Source: Sphingomonas alpina (GTDB taxonomy: Bacteria; Pseudomonadota; Alphaproteobacteria; Sphingomonadales; Sphingomonadaceae). Taken from it: a stretch of 64,000 nucleotides of DNA. Position 1 is the stretch's first letter. Every line of letters begins with the position of its first letter. Location of the stretch: contig NZ_CP061038.1 in NCBI RefSeq assembly GCF_014490665.1, positions 3,100,001 to 3,164,000 on the forward strand, in the 5' to 3' direction. The notes under the pieces were generated by a model. The model made no database searches, was not told the DNA's origin, and saw only the letters and a program-made list of their open reading frames with translations. Positions 1 to 11,986 of the stretch are shown here, piece after piece. The position numbers and the translations under genes are program-made.

Positions 1-372
1 ACGGGCGAGCAGGATGTGCTCGCGGGTCTGCGGCATCGGGCCGTCGGTGGCCGACACGACCAGGATCGCGCCGTCCATCTGCGCCGCACCGGTGATCATG
101 TTCTTCACATAATCGGCGTGGCCAGGGCAATCGACGTGCGCGTAGTGACGTGCGGTCGTCTCATACTCGACGTGTGCGGTCGAGATGGTGATGCCGCGCT
201 CGCGCTCTTCGGGAGCCTTGTCGATGTTTGCATAGCTGGTGAACGTGGCACCGCCGGTTTCAGCGAGCACCTTGGTGATCGCAGCCGTCAGCGACGTCTT
301 GCCGTGATCGACATGGCCGATCGTGCCGATGTTGAGATGCGGCTTGGTCCGCTCGAACTTTGCTTTCGCCAT
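1..372 (-). CDS. tuf: Elongation factor Tu, N-terminal part (cut by window edge)
   Basis: Elongation factor Tu delivers aminoacyl-tRNA to the ribosome. Only the first 124 codons lie in the window. The protein begins [20 protein letters not shown], carries the P-loop GHVDHGK and the G3 motif DCPGH, and runs off the left edge at about one third of the usual 395 residues. The ATG at 370-372 follows an AGGTAGG ribosome site. It is the last gene of the str operon, 77 bases behind fusA. Identity is certain; only the missing C-terminal two thirds cannot be judged. Confidence 0.97.
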   Translation of the reverse strand, partial: MAKAKFERTKPHLNIGTIGHVDHGKTSLTAAITKVLAETGGATFTSYANIDKAPEERERGITISTAHVEYETTARHYAHVDCPGHADYVKNMITGAAQMDGAILVVSATDGPMPQTREHILLAR

Positions 373-449
373 TTTTCCTACCTTCTAGAATCAGATTCGC
401 GGCCTTCAGGGCGCCACGCGAACGCGGCCCCTTAACGACCTATTTCAAG

Positions 450-2525
<2,076 letters not shown>

Positions 2526-2620
2526 GATCGGTTCCTTGGAATGTGGAGGAGCCGGGACTTACGCCCCGGCCCGCCCGATATAGGTAGTCGGTGTTACCGG
2601 CAAAAGACCGGTAGCGGCTG

Positions 2621-3091
2621 TTACCAGCGGTAGTGCGAGAAGGCGCGGTTGGCTTCGGCCATGCGATGCGTGTCTTCACGCTTCTTGACCGCGTTGCCGC
2701 GATTGTTCGCCGCATCCATCAACTCGCCCGACAGCCGTGCGGCCATCGTGTGCTCGCTGCGGGCGCGTGCCGCATTGATCAGCCAGCGGATCGCCAATGC
2801 CTGGGCGCGCTCGGGGCGCACCTCGACCGGGACCTGATAGGTCGCACCACCGACGCGGCGGCTGCGGACTTCGATGCCCGGCTTCACATTGGCGAGCGCG
2901 TCGTGGAACACGCTGAGCGGGTCCTTCTTCGCGCGCTGCTCGACGGTCTCGAACGCACCGTAGACGATCAGCTCGGCGACGGACTTCTTGCCGTCCAGCA
3001 TGACCGAATTCATGAACTTGGACAGAACCTCATCACCATATTTGGGATCAGGCAGGATGATACGCTTTTCTGGGCGACGACGACGTGCCAT
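2621..3091 (-). CDS. rpsG: 30S ribosomal protein S7
   Basis: S7 is the 156-residue primary binder that nucleates the head of the 30S subunit. The start [20 protein letters not shown] and the end FSHYRW are typical of the bacterial family, and the length is standard. The ATG at 3091 has an AAGGAA ribosome site. The gene sits between rpsL, 49 bases upstream, and fusA, 95 bases downstream. In other bacteria S7 represses translation of its own operon; I did not find a clear S7-binding leader here. Confidence 0.98.
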   Translation of the reverse strand: MARRRRPEKRIILPDPKYGDEVLSKFMNSVMLDGKKSVAELIVYGAFETVEQRAKKDPLSVFHDALANVKPGIEVRSRRVGGATYQVPVEVRPERAQALAIRWLINAARARSEHTMAARLSGELMDAANNRGNAVKKREDTHRMAEANRAFSHYRW

Positions 3092-3140
3092 TTCAATTTC
3101 CTTCTAAACTTCAGCCTGTTGGTCGAATAGATCGACCGGC

Positions 3141-3512
3141 TTACTTCGGACGCTTTGCGCCGTACTTGGAACGCGACTGGCGGCGATCCTTCACGCCCTG
3201 TGTGTCGAGCACACCGCGCAGCACATGGTAGCGAACGCCGGGAAGATCGCGGACGCGACCGCCGCGGATCAGCACGACCGAGTGCTCCTGCAGGTTGTGG
3301 CCTTCACCCGGGATATAGCTGATGACTTCGCGCTGGTTGGTCAGGCGGACCTTGGCAACCTTGCGCAACGCCGAGTTCGGCTTTTTCGGGGTGGTGGTGT
3401 AGACACGGGTGCAAACGCCGCGCTTCTGCGGGTTCTGCTCCATTGCAGGGACCTTGGACTTGGCCTTCTGCGGATCGCGGCCCTTGCGGACCAGCTGGTT
3501 AATCGTCGGCAT
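3141..3512 (-). CDS. rpsL: 30S ribosomal protein S12 (Arg at the streptomycin Lys87 position)
   Basis: S12 is a 123-residue decoding-centre protein. I start it at the ATG at 3510-3512 ([12 protein letters not shown]), preceded by GAAGG, rather than at an in-frame ATG four codons upstream. Lys43, a classic streptomycin-resistance position, is intact in [12 protein letters not shown]. Counting the initiator Met, residue 88 is Arg ([13 protein letters not shown]), where Escherichia coli has Lys87 in mature numbering. It is the first gene of the str operon, so the promoter should lie in the 296-base spacer before glpD. Confidence 0.98.
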   Translation of the reverse strand: MPTINQLVRKGRDPQKAKSKVPAMEQNPQKRGVCTRVYTTTPKKPNSALRKVAKVRLTNQREVISYIPGEGHNLQEHSVVLIRGGRVRDLPGVRYHVLRGVLDTQGVKDRRQSRSKYGAKRPK

Positions 3513-3739
3513 TGAAGCCTTCACCTTTCAAATGGTTACTTTGCTGGAGCCGAAGCGCCTAAGAATACAAAAAGGACCATCGGAAAGCATATCGCCTCCC
3601 TTGGCCCTGGAATGCATCCAGCAATGTTCAAGCAGCCCAGGGGGAACGGGTCCTCCGGGGCAGCGGCGCCTATACAGGCCGACTCGGGGGCGGTCAATGG
3701 CGAGCGTGGCCGAAGCGGCCGGCACTTTCCGTCCGCGTC

Positions 3740-3798
3740 GAGCTTGCCGAAGCACGGCTCTTCTTTCAAGAGCAGGGCAGCGCTTCGACAAGTTCGGC
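3740..3798. repeat. Degenerate palindromic repeat in the rpsL/glpD spacer
   Basis: The 296-base spacer at 3513-3808 separates the divergent str operon and glpD. Its glpD side holds GAGCTTGCCGAAGC at 3740-3753 and GCTTCGACAAGTTCGGC at 3782-3798, imperfect complements that resemble the clearer repeat pairs at 18289 and 51002. Between them is a short GCTCTT/AAGAGC hairpin. I read this as a decayed copy of the same family. No further gene or clear promoter box was found in the spacer. Confidence 0.4.
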
Positions 3799-3808
3799 AC
3801 ACACCGCT

Positions 3809-5290
3809 ATGAATGAGAATATGACAACGGTGACATACGATCTCCTTATTATCGGCGGCGGCATCAATGGCTGCGCGATCGCGCGCGAGGCGGCGCTGCT
3901 CGGACTCAAGGTGCTGCTGGTCGAGCGCGACGATCTCGCCGCTCATACTTCGTCGGCCTCGACCAAGCTGATCCATGGCGGGCTGCGCTATCTTGAATAT
4001 TATGATTTCAAGCTGGTCGCCGAAGCGCTTCGGGAACGCGAGCGGCTGGTCAAGGCGGCGTCGCATATCATCCGCCCAATGCGCTTCGTTCTACCGCAGG
4101 AAAACGCGGTACGACCGTGGTGGATGGTACGGCTCGGCCTCTACCTCTACGATTTCCTCGGCGGCCGGATTTCGCTGCCGCGCTCGCGCGGTCTGCGCAA
4201 AAGTGACACCGCCTATGTTGCACCGCTCCAGGGCGGTGACCGAGGCTTTGTCTATTCCGATGCGTTCGTCGATGATTCGCGCTTCACCATGCTCAACGCG
4301 ATGGACGCCGCGGACAATGGTGCGGAGATCGCGGTGCGCACCACGCTCGACTCGGCCCGGCGCGACGGCGATCTGTGGCAGGCGGCACTGTCCGACGGCC
4401 GCACTGTTACGGCGCGCGCGCTGGTCAACGCCGCCGGCCCCTGGGTCCACCAGATGCTCGGCAAGCTCGGCGTCGACGCGAAGTCGGACGTGCGGCTGGT
4501 GAAGGGCAGCCATATCGTCGTGCCGCGCCTGTTCGAGGGCGACCATGCCTATATGCTGCAACAGCCCGACCGACGCATCGTCTTCGCCATCCCCTATCAG
4601 GAAAGCTTTACCGAAATTGGCACCACCGACATCCCGGTCGACCGACCGGAGGATGCGGTCATTTCGGATGACGAGATTGCCTATCTCTGCGACGCGGTGA
4701 ACCGGCATTTCATCGCCCAGATCACGCCCGCGGGCGTCACCTCGAGCTGGTCGGGCGTGCGCCCACTTTACGACGATGGCGCAAGCGAGGCGAAGGCGGT
4801 GACGCGCGATTATGTGCTCGAACTCGACACTCATGGCCCTGCCCTGCTCTCGGTGTTCGGCGGCAAGATCACCACTGCGCGGCATCTCGCCGAGGAAGCC
4901 CTGGGCAAGCTCGCCGACCCGCTCGGGTTCAAGGAGCGCCACGTGACCCGCGACCGCCTGTTTCCAGGCGCCAGCGCACAGGGCTGGGACGCACTTCTCG
5001 CAAGCGTCCGCAAACGCTGGCCGTTCCTTGGTGAGGCACGATCGGTGCGGATGGCCCATGCTTATGGCGAACTGCTCGCCGAGATGCTCGCCGGTATCGC
5101 AGACGAGGCCGGGATGGGCACCGATCTCGGCGACGGTCTGACCGAAGTCGAGGCACGCTGGATGCACGACCGCGAATGGGCGCGCGCACCGGAAGACGCG
5201 CTGATGCGGCGGAGCAAGATCGGACTGCATCTGACGCCCGAACAACGTGAAGGCTTCGCAACATGGTGGACGAATGCGTTTCCAGGTTGA
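3809..5290 (+). CDS. glpD: Glycerol-3-phosphate dehydrogenase (FAD, respiratory)
   Basis: This 493-residue flavoprotein oxidizes glycerol 3-phosphate to dihydroxyacetone phosphate at the inner membrane and passes the electrons to quinone. The FAD-binding motif LLIIGGGINGCAIAREA lies at residues 11-27, followed by the family signature STKLIHGGLRYLEYYDF. The C-terminal cap domain is complete. The start may be the ATG at 3809 or the one at 3821 (MTTVTYDLLIIGGG); neither has a strong ribosome site, and family N-termini favour the second. No glpF or glpK is adjacent, so its regulation is not visible. Confidence 0.95.
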   Translation: MNENMTTVTYDLLIIGGGINGCAIAREAALLGLKVLLVERDDLAAHTSSASTKLIHGGLRYLEYYDFKLVAEALRERERLVKAASHIIRPMRFVLPQENAVRPWWMVRLGLYLYDFLGGRISLPRSRGLRKSDTAYVAPLQGGDRGFVYSDAFVDDSRFTMLNAMDAADNGAEIAVRTTLDSARRDGDLWQAALSDGRTVTARALVNAAGPWVHQMLGKLGVDAKSDVRLVKGSHIVVPRLFEGDHAYMLQQPDRRIVFAIPYQESFTEIGTTDIPVDRPEDAVISDDEIAYLCDAVNRHFIAQITPAGVTSSWSGVRPLYDDGASEAKAVTRDYVLELDTHGPALLSVFGGKITTARHLAEEALGKLADPLGFKERHVTRDRLFPGASAQGWDALLASVRKRWPFLGEARSVRMAHAYGELLAEMLAGIADEAGMGTDLGDGLTEVEARWMHDREWARAPEDALMRRSKIGLHLTPEQREGFATWWTNAFPG

Positions 5291-5303
5291 ATGACGCTTT
5301 CCG

Positions 5304-6236
5304 ATGATTCGAGTCGCTGCCCTGTACCGCTTTGCCCGCTTCCCCGATCCGACTGCCTTGCGCGCGCCCTTGCTTGAGCTGTGCACGGCAGGCGCGGTCA
5401 AGGGCACGCTGCTGCTCGCCCGCGAAGGAATCAACGGCACCATCGCCGGCGCGCCCGATGCGATCGAGGCGGTGCTGGCGCATGTTCGCACTTTGCCTGG
5501 CTGCGCCGACCTGGAGGTCAAGGACAGCCATGCCGAGGCTATGCCGTTCCACCGCATGAAAGTCCGGCTCAAGCGCGAGATCGTGACGATGGGCGAACCC
5601 GATATCGATCCGCTCACGGATGTCGGCCATTATGTGAAGCCGGCCGAGTGGAACGCGCTGATCGACCGGCCCGACACGATCGTGATCGACACGCGCAACG
5701 ATTACGAAGTCGCGATCGGCAGCTTCGCCGGCGCGATCGACCCGAAGACGCACAGCTTCAGCGAATTTCCCGCCTGGTTCCGCGCCAACCGAGACGCGCT
5801 ACTTGGCGGCGGGGAGAAACCGAAGGTGGCGATGTTCTGCACCGGCGGCATCCGCTGCGAAAAAGCCACCGCCTTTCTCAAGGCAGAAGGGTTGGAGGAG
5901 GTCTATCATCTCGACGGCGGCATCCTGAAATATCTCGAGGAGGTGCCCGCCGCCGACAGCCGCTGGGAGGGCGAATGCTTTGTCTTCGACCAGCGCGTCG
6001 CGGTAACGCACGGCCTCGACATCGGCACGCACGCATTGTGCCATGGCTGTCGCATGCCCGTCAGCCCGGAGGATCGCCAGTCACCGCTTTATGTCGAGGG
6101 CATCAGTTGCCCCGCTTGCCACGCCAAGCGTGATACGGCGCAGCGCGCAGGCTATGCCGAACGGCACAAGCAGGAATTGCTCGCCGCAGCGCGCGGCGAA
6201 ACCCATGTGGGCGCAGTGCTGATCGACAAGTCCTGA
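5304..6236 (+). CDS. trhO: tRNA uridine-34 hydroxylase TrhO (rhodanese family, YceA)
   Basis: TrhO makes 5-hydroxyuridine at the tRNA wobble position using oxygen. The 310-residue protein has the family layout: an N-terminal acylphosphatase-like region, a rhodanese domain at about 125-225 with the catalytic Cys in [16 protein letters not shown], and a C-terminal Cys cluster (CHGC then CPAC) like a metal site. Length is as expected. It starts 13 bases after glpD and may be co-transcribed with it. Older annotations call it UPF0176. Confidence 0.93.
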   Translation: MIRVAALYRFARFPDPTALRAPLLELCTAGAVKGTLLLAREGINGTIAGAPDAIEAVLAHVRTLPGCADLEVKDSHAEAMPFHRMKVRLKREIVTMGEPDIDPLTDVGHYVKPAEWNALIDRPDTIVIDTRNDYEVAIGSFAGAIDPKTHSFSEFPAWFRANRDALLGGGEKPKVAMFCTGGIRCEKATAFLKAEGLEEVYHLDGGILKYLEEVPAADSRWEGECFVFDQRVAVTHGLDIGTHALCHGCRMPVSPEDRQSPLYVEGISCPACHAKRDTAQRAGYAERHKQELLAAARGETHVGAVLIDKS

Positions 6237-6269
6237 CGTGGCGTTCAATCGGCGCGGCGTGCGCCCGCC

Positions 6270-6506
6270 CTATCTGTCGCGTGGCGCGCTCATGCCCGCA
6301 TCAGCCGGAAGGAACAACGCCGTGTTGGTCGGATCGCCTTTCGCACCATGAGCGGTATCGGCCACGATCCAGCCGCGCTCGAAATCCTTGGCCATGCCGA
6401 TGCCGCAATATTTGCACCGCGATACGAATATCTCGCCGTCGAAATGCGCGAGCCGTCCGGCGCGCTCATGCTTGCCGACGAGACATTTCGCCCTGTTCCA
6501 AAGCAT
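6270..6506 (-). CDS. Small Cys-motif protein of unknown function
   Basis: I do not recognise this 78-residue protein. It has a Cys near residue 8 and a CKYC pair near 31-34, which could bind a metal as a small zinc ribbon, and an acidic, aromatic middle. The ATG at 6506 has a good AAAGGAG ribosome site at correct spacing, which supports a real gene. It converges on trhO and stands alone before the AraC regulator. The 176-base gap to 6683 shows nothing else. Confidence 0.6.
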   Translation of the reverse strand: MLWNRAKCLVGKHERAGRLAHFDGEIFVSRCKYCGIGMAKDFERGWIVADTAHGAKGDPTNTALFLPADAGMSAPRDR

Positions 6507-6682
6507 GATCCGCGCTCCTTTCGGAAAAAGGCCATAACGGCAAGCTGCAACTCGGGATTGGAAGAATTGGACAGGTGGTGGCGCCTTGTCCCGAAAACGA
6601 TCACCAGCCCATATTTATGCGGCGACATGTGGCGATTGGCGGTTGTTCCGGGATGCCGTGCCGAACATGAATCCTGCTTATC

Positions 6683-7492
6683 TCAGTGCGTGCACGGACC
6701 GTCGGCACCCCGCGCCGCACCACAGGCATGATCCGGCCGGCTCGGGCGGAGCCGGCCGGGCGGCAATCCAGTGATCATGCGCGTTGCCCGTGTCATATGG
6801 GCCTGGTCCGCGAAGCCGTGTTTTGCCGCTATTCCCGAAAGCGTGTCGTGCGAACCACGAATGTCGCGCAATGCATTATGCGTCCGCGCATTGAACCGAA
6901 ACCCGGCGGGCGTGATTCCGAATTGCTGACGAAACCCGCGCGCAATGCTGCTCGGGTGCAGCTGCCGTGCCTGCGCCCAGTCTCCGATCGACAGCCCCGG
7001 ATCGGCCAGCAGATCGCCGGCGAGGAGATCGGGCCAGTCCTCGGGTGGCGCACTCACCGCGACCAGCCGGGTCAGGAGCAGCCCCGCGGCGGCCACACGG
7101 TCATGCTCGGCCAGCCGCACGATCGCATCGACATCGGCGACGCGCCCCAGCGCCGGAACCGGGCCGAGTTCCGCCAGCGGCAGGGTAAGCACTTCCGCAC
7201 CCCGGGGGTGAAACCGATCGATATGGCTTTCCCAAGCCTGATGGATGATGACGTCGCCGGCCTGCACGCGGTGCCGTCCGGTATCTCCCGCCTCGACATA
7301 GCTTCCGGCAAGAAGCAGTGCGGCAAACGCGCCACCATGGCGGTGGCGGTCGAGCACCTGCCCGCCGGGATGCCGGATCCGCGGCGGGATCGGTGGACCA
7401 TGACCGCAGCATGCATGTTCAATTGGTTCAAGACCCGGCATTGCCGTCAAGGCTAGCAGCGGCGCATCCGAAGCAAAAGATGGTCCGCACAT
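6683..7492 (-). CDS. AraC-family transcriptional regulator
   Basis: This is a DNA-binding activator of the AraC/XylS family, about 269 residues. The N-terminal cupin-like sensor contains HRHGGAFAALLLAGSY and VQAGDVIIHQAWESHIDRF. The C-terminal third holds the double helix-turn-helix, ending with HGFADQAHMTRATRMITG before the last arm. I chose the ATG at 7492 because AAGGAA lies just upstream; a later ATG at 7441 is possible. That start overlaps the divergent protease gene's ATG by two bases, so the shared spacer is nearly nil. The ligand is unknown. Confidence 0.85.
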   Translation of the reverse strand: MCGPSFASDAPLLALTAMPGLEPIEHACCGHGPPIPPRIRHPGGQVLDRHRHGGAFAALLLAGSYVEAGDTGRHRVQAGDVIIHQAWESHIDRFHPRGAEVLTLPLAELGPVPALGRVADVDAIVRLAEHDRVAAAGLLLTRLVAVSAPPEDWPDLLAGDLLADPGLSIGDWAQARQLHPSSIARGFRQQFGITPAGFRFNARTHNALRDIRGSHDTLSGIAAKHGFADQAHMTRATRMITGLPPGRLRPSRPDHACGAARGADGPCTH

Positions 7493-9307
7493 GTTGATGT
7501 TCCTTGCCCTGGCCGCCGCGACTCCCTGCACATCCGAGTCCGATCCCGGCCGGCTCCTCGACGCCAACCGCACCGCGGTCGCCGCATCCGGCACGCCCGG
7601 CGGAACGCTCACCAGCCGCTACGCGTATCGCAGCAGCGGCCTGGAGGGGGAAACCACCACGACCATCGACCTCTCCACCGGCAGGTTCGCCAACGACCAG
7701 CGCACCGGTATCGTGAACGGCTCGGATGGTTTCGATGGCCGGGAGGCCTGGCTTCGCGACCTGTCCGGCTTCGTGAAACCGCAGGCCGGGGGTGACCGGC
7801 ACGAACTGGCGGTCAACGACGCCTATCGCAACGCCAACCTGTGGTGGCGAAGCGATCGCGGCGGCGCGACGATCCAATCGATCGGATGCGGCGCGATCCG
7901 GGTCGTGCCCAAGGGCGGCAAGCCATTCGAGGCATGGTTCGACCCGACCACGCATCTGCTCCTCAAGATCCGCGAGATGCGCAGCTTCGCAAACATGGTC
8001 GAGATCAGCTATTCGGACTATCGGCGCCGCGCCGCACTCCTGCTGCCGACCCGGATCGACACGATCCATGGCGACGATCCGGCAAGCCGCGAGACCCTGA
8101 CTCTGCAGGACGCCTCCATATCCCCCGCCCGCCCAGCCGCCGCCTTTGCCATGCCGCAGGGCAATCCGGCCGACTGGCAACTTCCCGCCGCCGGGCGCGT
8201 GACGCTCCCGTTCCGGCTGCTCAACAATCATATCATCGTCGATGTGAAGATCGACGGTCAGGGCCCCTTCCCTTTATCGTCGATACCGGCGGCCATAATA
8301 TCCTCACCCCTTCGACGGTGGCAGCGCTGAACCTGCAGAACCAGGGCAAGGGGTCATCGTCGGGTGCTGGCGAGAAGACGGTCAGCAGCGGCTATACCAG
8401 CGTTCGGGAAATCGCCGCCGGCGGCGCGATACTGCGCGACAAGACTATCATCACCCTCGAATTCGCGCCGGCGGATGTCGAGGGGCTGCAACTGGGCGGC
8501 ATGCTCGGCTCGGAATTTCTCGAACGCTTCGTCGTGATGATCGACTATGGCGCGGCGGCGATGACCCTGATCGATCCCGACCGTGTCACACCTGCAGAAC
8601 GGCAGTCATTCGGAACCGCCGTGCCGATGCGCTTCTATATCGATATGCCGCAAATCGACGGTGCCATCGACGGGCGCGCCACGCGCCTCGACATCGACAC
8701 CGGCGCGCGGGACGAAGTGACAGTCACAAGCCCGTTCGTCGCCGCCCATGATCTGCGCAGCCGGTATCCCGGGGGCGTGACGATGACCACCGGCTGGGGC
8801 GTCGGCGGGCCGTCGCGCACCTATACCGTGCGTGCACGCGCCGTCGCGCTCGGTCCGGTCGTCGTACCCCGCCCGATCATCGGGCTCAGCGCCGCCAAAC
8901 GCGGATCGTTCAGCGACGCGGCCTATGGCGGCAACGTCGGCAGCGGCTTGCTCAAACGCTTCGTCACCACCTTCGACTATGCCCGCCGGACCCTGTATCT
9001 GAAGCCGCTCGCCCGGATCGATCCCGACACCGGGCGCTTCGATCGCGCCGGCATGTGGCTCAACGCCCGCCCCGACGGGTTGGAGATCATGGACCTGCTG
9101 CCCGGCGGCCCCGCCGATCAGGCAGGGCTGCGGGCCGGCGACCGCGTCACCATGATTGGCGATGTCTCATACAGGGACCGCACGCTATCGGAGATGCGGC
9201 GATCGTTGAAACTGGCGCCGATCACGACCCCCGTGACGATCCGCTACCTCCGCGCCGGTGCGGAGGGCGTCACAACCGTGCAGCCACGCGACCTCATTCC
9301 CGACTAG
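7491..9307 (+). pseudogene. Retropepsin-like aspartic protease with PDZ domain, one frameshift
   Basis: The first frame (7491-8330) gives a short hydrophobic start and a long N-terminal domain ending in VDVKIDGQGPF. A second frame continues with FIVDTGGHNILT, then a second catalytic motif LDIDTGA, then a C-terminal PDZ-like domain (GLEIMDLLPGGPADQAGLRAGD) to 9307. The frames join at 8262-8275 in GGGCCCCTTCCCTTT, where adding one base restores a single protein of about 605 residues. The two DTG motifs suggest a two-lobed periplasmic or exported peptidase. The break could be a sequencing indel or a real mutation. Confidence 0.8.
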
Positions 9308-9342
9308 GGAGTTGCGACCGCGCGGCGATCCCGAGCAGACCG

Positions 9343-10878
9343 TCAATAAGCGCGCCCGACCAGCACGCGCTCGACCGCCGGATCGCCGGTGAACACGCAG
9401 GGACCATCGGCTGCCGCCGCATCGCTCGGCACGTTGCGCACAGTGAGCTTCAACGCCTTCAGCCGCTCGACCACCTTGTCCAGCCCCGGGCCGGTCGGCT
9501 TCGACCATTGCACCTCGACCCAACCGGGATTCTTCACGCCCTCGGCAAAGGCGCGCTCGATCCCGGTAAAATCGGTCACGTCGCGCGCGATATTCGCCTC
9601 CAGCCGCTGCCTGGCCTCGACATGCAGCGCGCCTTGTATCTCTTCAAGCATTGCCGCCGCTCCAGCGGTAAACGCCTCCTGCGCGACTGCTGCGCTGTCG
9701 AGCTTGCCGTCCTCGCGATACAGCCGGTCGCGGCGGATCACCGAGACATTGCCGCCGGCCATATCGCGCCCGCCGACCTCGAGAATGATCGGCGCGCCCT
9801 TCTTGACCCAGCCCCAGCGCTTGGTCGCCGCCTTGGCAGGCTTGAGATCGAGCAGCGCACGCACCGGCTCGCCCAGCGCCGACAGCTTGGCGAGGTCAGC
9901 CTGCAATGCCTTGCAATAGTCGATCAGCGCAGCGTCCTCATCGGTGTCGCGCAGCATCGGCACGATCACCACCTGCCACGGCGCAATGCGCGGCGGCACG
10001 CGCAACCCGTCATCGTCGCCATGCACCATGATCACGCCGCCGATCATCCGCGTCGACACGCCCCAGCTTGTCGTGTTGGCAAGCTCCAGTTCGCCCGCGG
10101 CATTCTGGAACCGGATATTCTGCGCCTGCGCGAAATTGGTGCCGAGGAAATGGCTGGTGCCGGCCTGAAGCGCCTTGCCGTCCTGCATCATCGCCTCGAT
10201 CGAATAGGTCGCGACCGCACCGGGGAAACGCTCATTCTCCGGCTTCTCGCCTGCGACGACCGGCAGCGCGAGGCAATCCTCGGCGAAGCTGCGATAGACT
10301 TCGAGCATCTTCAGCGTCTCTTCGCGCGCTTCGGCGGCGGTGGCATGGGCGGTATGCCCTTCCTGCCAGAGGAATTCGCTGGTGCGCAGGAACATGCGCG
10401 TGCGCATTTCCCAACGCACGACGTTCGCCCATTGATTGATCAGCACCGGCAGATCGCGCCACGACTGGATCCAGCGCGCGAACGCCGTACCGATCACCGT
10501 CTCCGATGTCGGCCGCACAACCAGGGGCTCTTCCAGCTTCGCGCTGGGGTCCGGCGTCAATCCGCCCTTCCCATCCGAGATCAGTCGGTGATGCGTGACC
10601 ACCGCCATTTCCTTGGCGAAGCCCTCGACATGCTCGGCTTCCTTTTCGAAATAGGACAGCGGGATGAACAACGGGAAATAGCAATTCTCGTGACCCGTCG
10701 CCTTGATCCGGTCGTCCAGCAGCCGCTGGATCCGCTCCCAGATGCCATAGCCCCATGGCCGGATGACCATGCAGCCGCGCACGCCCGATTCCTCGGCGAG
10801 ATCGGCTTCCGAAATGACGGACTGATACCAGGCGGAAAAGTCCGCCTCACGGGTGACGGGGAGTGCGCGTTTGATCAT
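9343..10878 (-). CDS. proS: Prolyl-tRNA synthetase, archaeal/eukaryote-like type
   Basis: ProS charges tRNA-Pro with proline. This 511-residue enzyme is the short form without the bacterial editing insertion. Class II motifs are visible: motif 2 in RWEMRTRMFLRTSEFLWQEG near 160 and the HTAHAT loop behind it, with the anticodon-binding domain at about 285-400. The C-terminal part ends in VERVLVGRAY. The ATG at 10878 begins MIKRALPVTREADFSAWYQ, a normal N-terminus. It converges on the protease gene with 35 bases between. Confidence 0.96.
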   Translation of the reverse strand: MIKRALPVTREADFSAWYQSVISEADLAEESGVRGCMVIRPWGYGIWERIQRLLDDRIKATGHENCYFPLFIPLSYFEKEAEHVEGFAKEMAVVTHHRLISDGKGGLTPDPSAKLEEPLVVRPTSETVIGTAFARWIQSWRDLPVLINQWANVVRWEMRTRMFLRTSEFLWQEGHTAHATAAEAREETLKMLEVYRSFAEDCLALPVVAGEKPENERFPGAVATYSIEAMMQDGKALQAGTSHFLGTNFAQAQNIRFQNAAGELELANTTSWGVSTRMIGGVIMVHGDDDGLRVPPRIAPWQVVIVPMLRDTDEDAALIDYCKALQADLAKLSALGEPVRALLDLKPAKAATKRWGWVKKGAPIILEVGGRDMAGGNVSVIRRDRLYREDGKLDSAAVAQEAFTAGAAAMLEEIQGALHVEARQRLEANIARDVTDFTGIERAFAEGVKNPGWVEVQWSKPTGPGLDKVVERLKALKLTVRNVPSDAAAADGPCVFTGDPAVERVLVGRAY

Positions 10879-10961
10879 GATTGCGGGCGATTACCCGCAT
10901 TGGACAATCTCGTCACCCGGAACTTGTTCGATCGGTAAACAGCGCACCCAGAAAAGCTGCT

Positions 10962-10989
10962 GTCATGCCGAACTTGTTTCAGCATGACG
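10962..10989. repeat. Short palindromic repeat (TCATGC...GCATGA)
   Basis: GTCATGC and GCATGAC flank CGAACTTGTTTCA, giving a small hairpin in the 199-base spacer between proS and the EamA transporter. The core resembles the dispersed proteobacterial repeat TCATGCTGAACTTGTTTCAG. It is not followed by a T-run, so a terminator role is doubtful. Confidence 0.55.
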
Positions 10990-11077
10990 GTGGTCATTCT
11001 GCCGACCAAGTCCAGCCTTGTCTCCGGCTCCCCCCTTCCTCATAGCCCCCTCACACACGGCAGCTGGAAAGAAGGGA

Positions 11078-11986
11078 ATGATGGCCGACACCAGCGACCG
11101 CATCCTTCCCGCCATTGCGATGCGCCTGCTATCCGCTGCGCTGTTCGCGAGCATGAATGCGGTCATCAAACTGGCCGAAGCACGCGGCGCGACGCTCGGC
11201 GAGATCCTGTTCTTCCGGCAATTCGGCGCGGCGATCCTGCTGGTGGCGATCATAGCCGGCGGGCCAGGGCTTAAATCGGTCGCGACGCAGCGCCTGCCTG
11301 CTCATATCGCGCGCGCAGTGCTCGGGCTCAGCGCAATGGCCTGCACCTTCACCGCGATCCTGATGTTGCCGCTCGCCGAATCGACCACGCTCGGCTTCAC
11401 GATGCCGATCTTCGCGACGATCCTTGGCGCCCTGATCCTGCACGAGCCGACCGGCTGGCACCGCTGGGTTGCGGTAGCGGCGGGCTTTGCCGGCGTACTG
11501 GTCGTGGCGCAGCCGGGCGGCGGGCATTTTCCGCTTTGGGGCGCGATCAGTGGCTTGGCCGCGGCACTTCTCACCGCCAGCGTCTCGATCCTGCTGCGCC
11601 AGATTTCGCGTACCGAAGGCACGATGACCACGGTATTCTGGTTCTCCACCTTGTCGCTGATCCCGCTCGGCATCGTCTACGCCTTCGTCGTGCAGCCACA
11701 TGCCGCGATCGTCTGGGTCATGCTGCTGGCGGTCGGCGTGATCGGCGGCATCGCCCAACTCGCGATGACGTCGGCGCTACGCCTCGGTCCCGTCTCGGTG
11801 GTCGTGCCGATGGATTATTCCAGCCTGTTATGGGCGACAGCCTATGGCTGGCTGCTGTTCGGCGCGCTGCCGGGCAAATGGACCTGGGTCGGGGCACCAA
11901 TCATCATCCTGAGCGGCATGTATATCGTCTGGCGCGAACATCTTCGCCGCACTCAATTGACCCTCGAAACGGTGCCGCAGATCTAG
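11078..11986 (+). CDS. EamA/DMT-family transporter
   Basis: This is an inner-membrane drug/metabolite transporter of about 302 residues with ten predicted helices in two EamA repeats. The first repeat includes LFASMNAVIKLAEARGATLG and AVLGLSAMACTFTAILMLPL; the second ends in GAPIIILSGMYIVWREH. I start it at the paired ATGs at 11078/11081, which follow GAAGGGA; upstream in-frame starts lack a ribosome site. The substrate cannot be read from sequence. It stands alone, with proS divergent upstream. Confidence 0.88.
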   Translation: MMADTSDRILPAIAMRLLSAALFASMNAVIKLAEARGATLGEILFFRQFGAAILLVAIIAGGPGLKSVATQRLPAHIARAVLGLSAMACTFTAILMLPLAESTTLGFTMPIFATILGALILHEPTGWHRWVAVAAGFAGVLVVAQPGGGHFPLWGAISGLAAALLTASVSILLRQISRTEGTMTTVFWFSTLSLIPLGIVYAFVVQPHAAIVWVMLLAVGVIGGIAQLAMTSALRLGPVSVVVPMDYSSLLWATAYGWLLFGALPGKWTWVGAPIIILSGMYIVWREHLRRTQLTLETVPQI

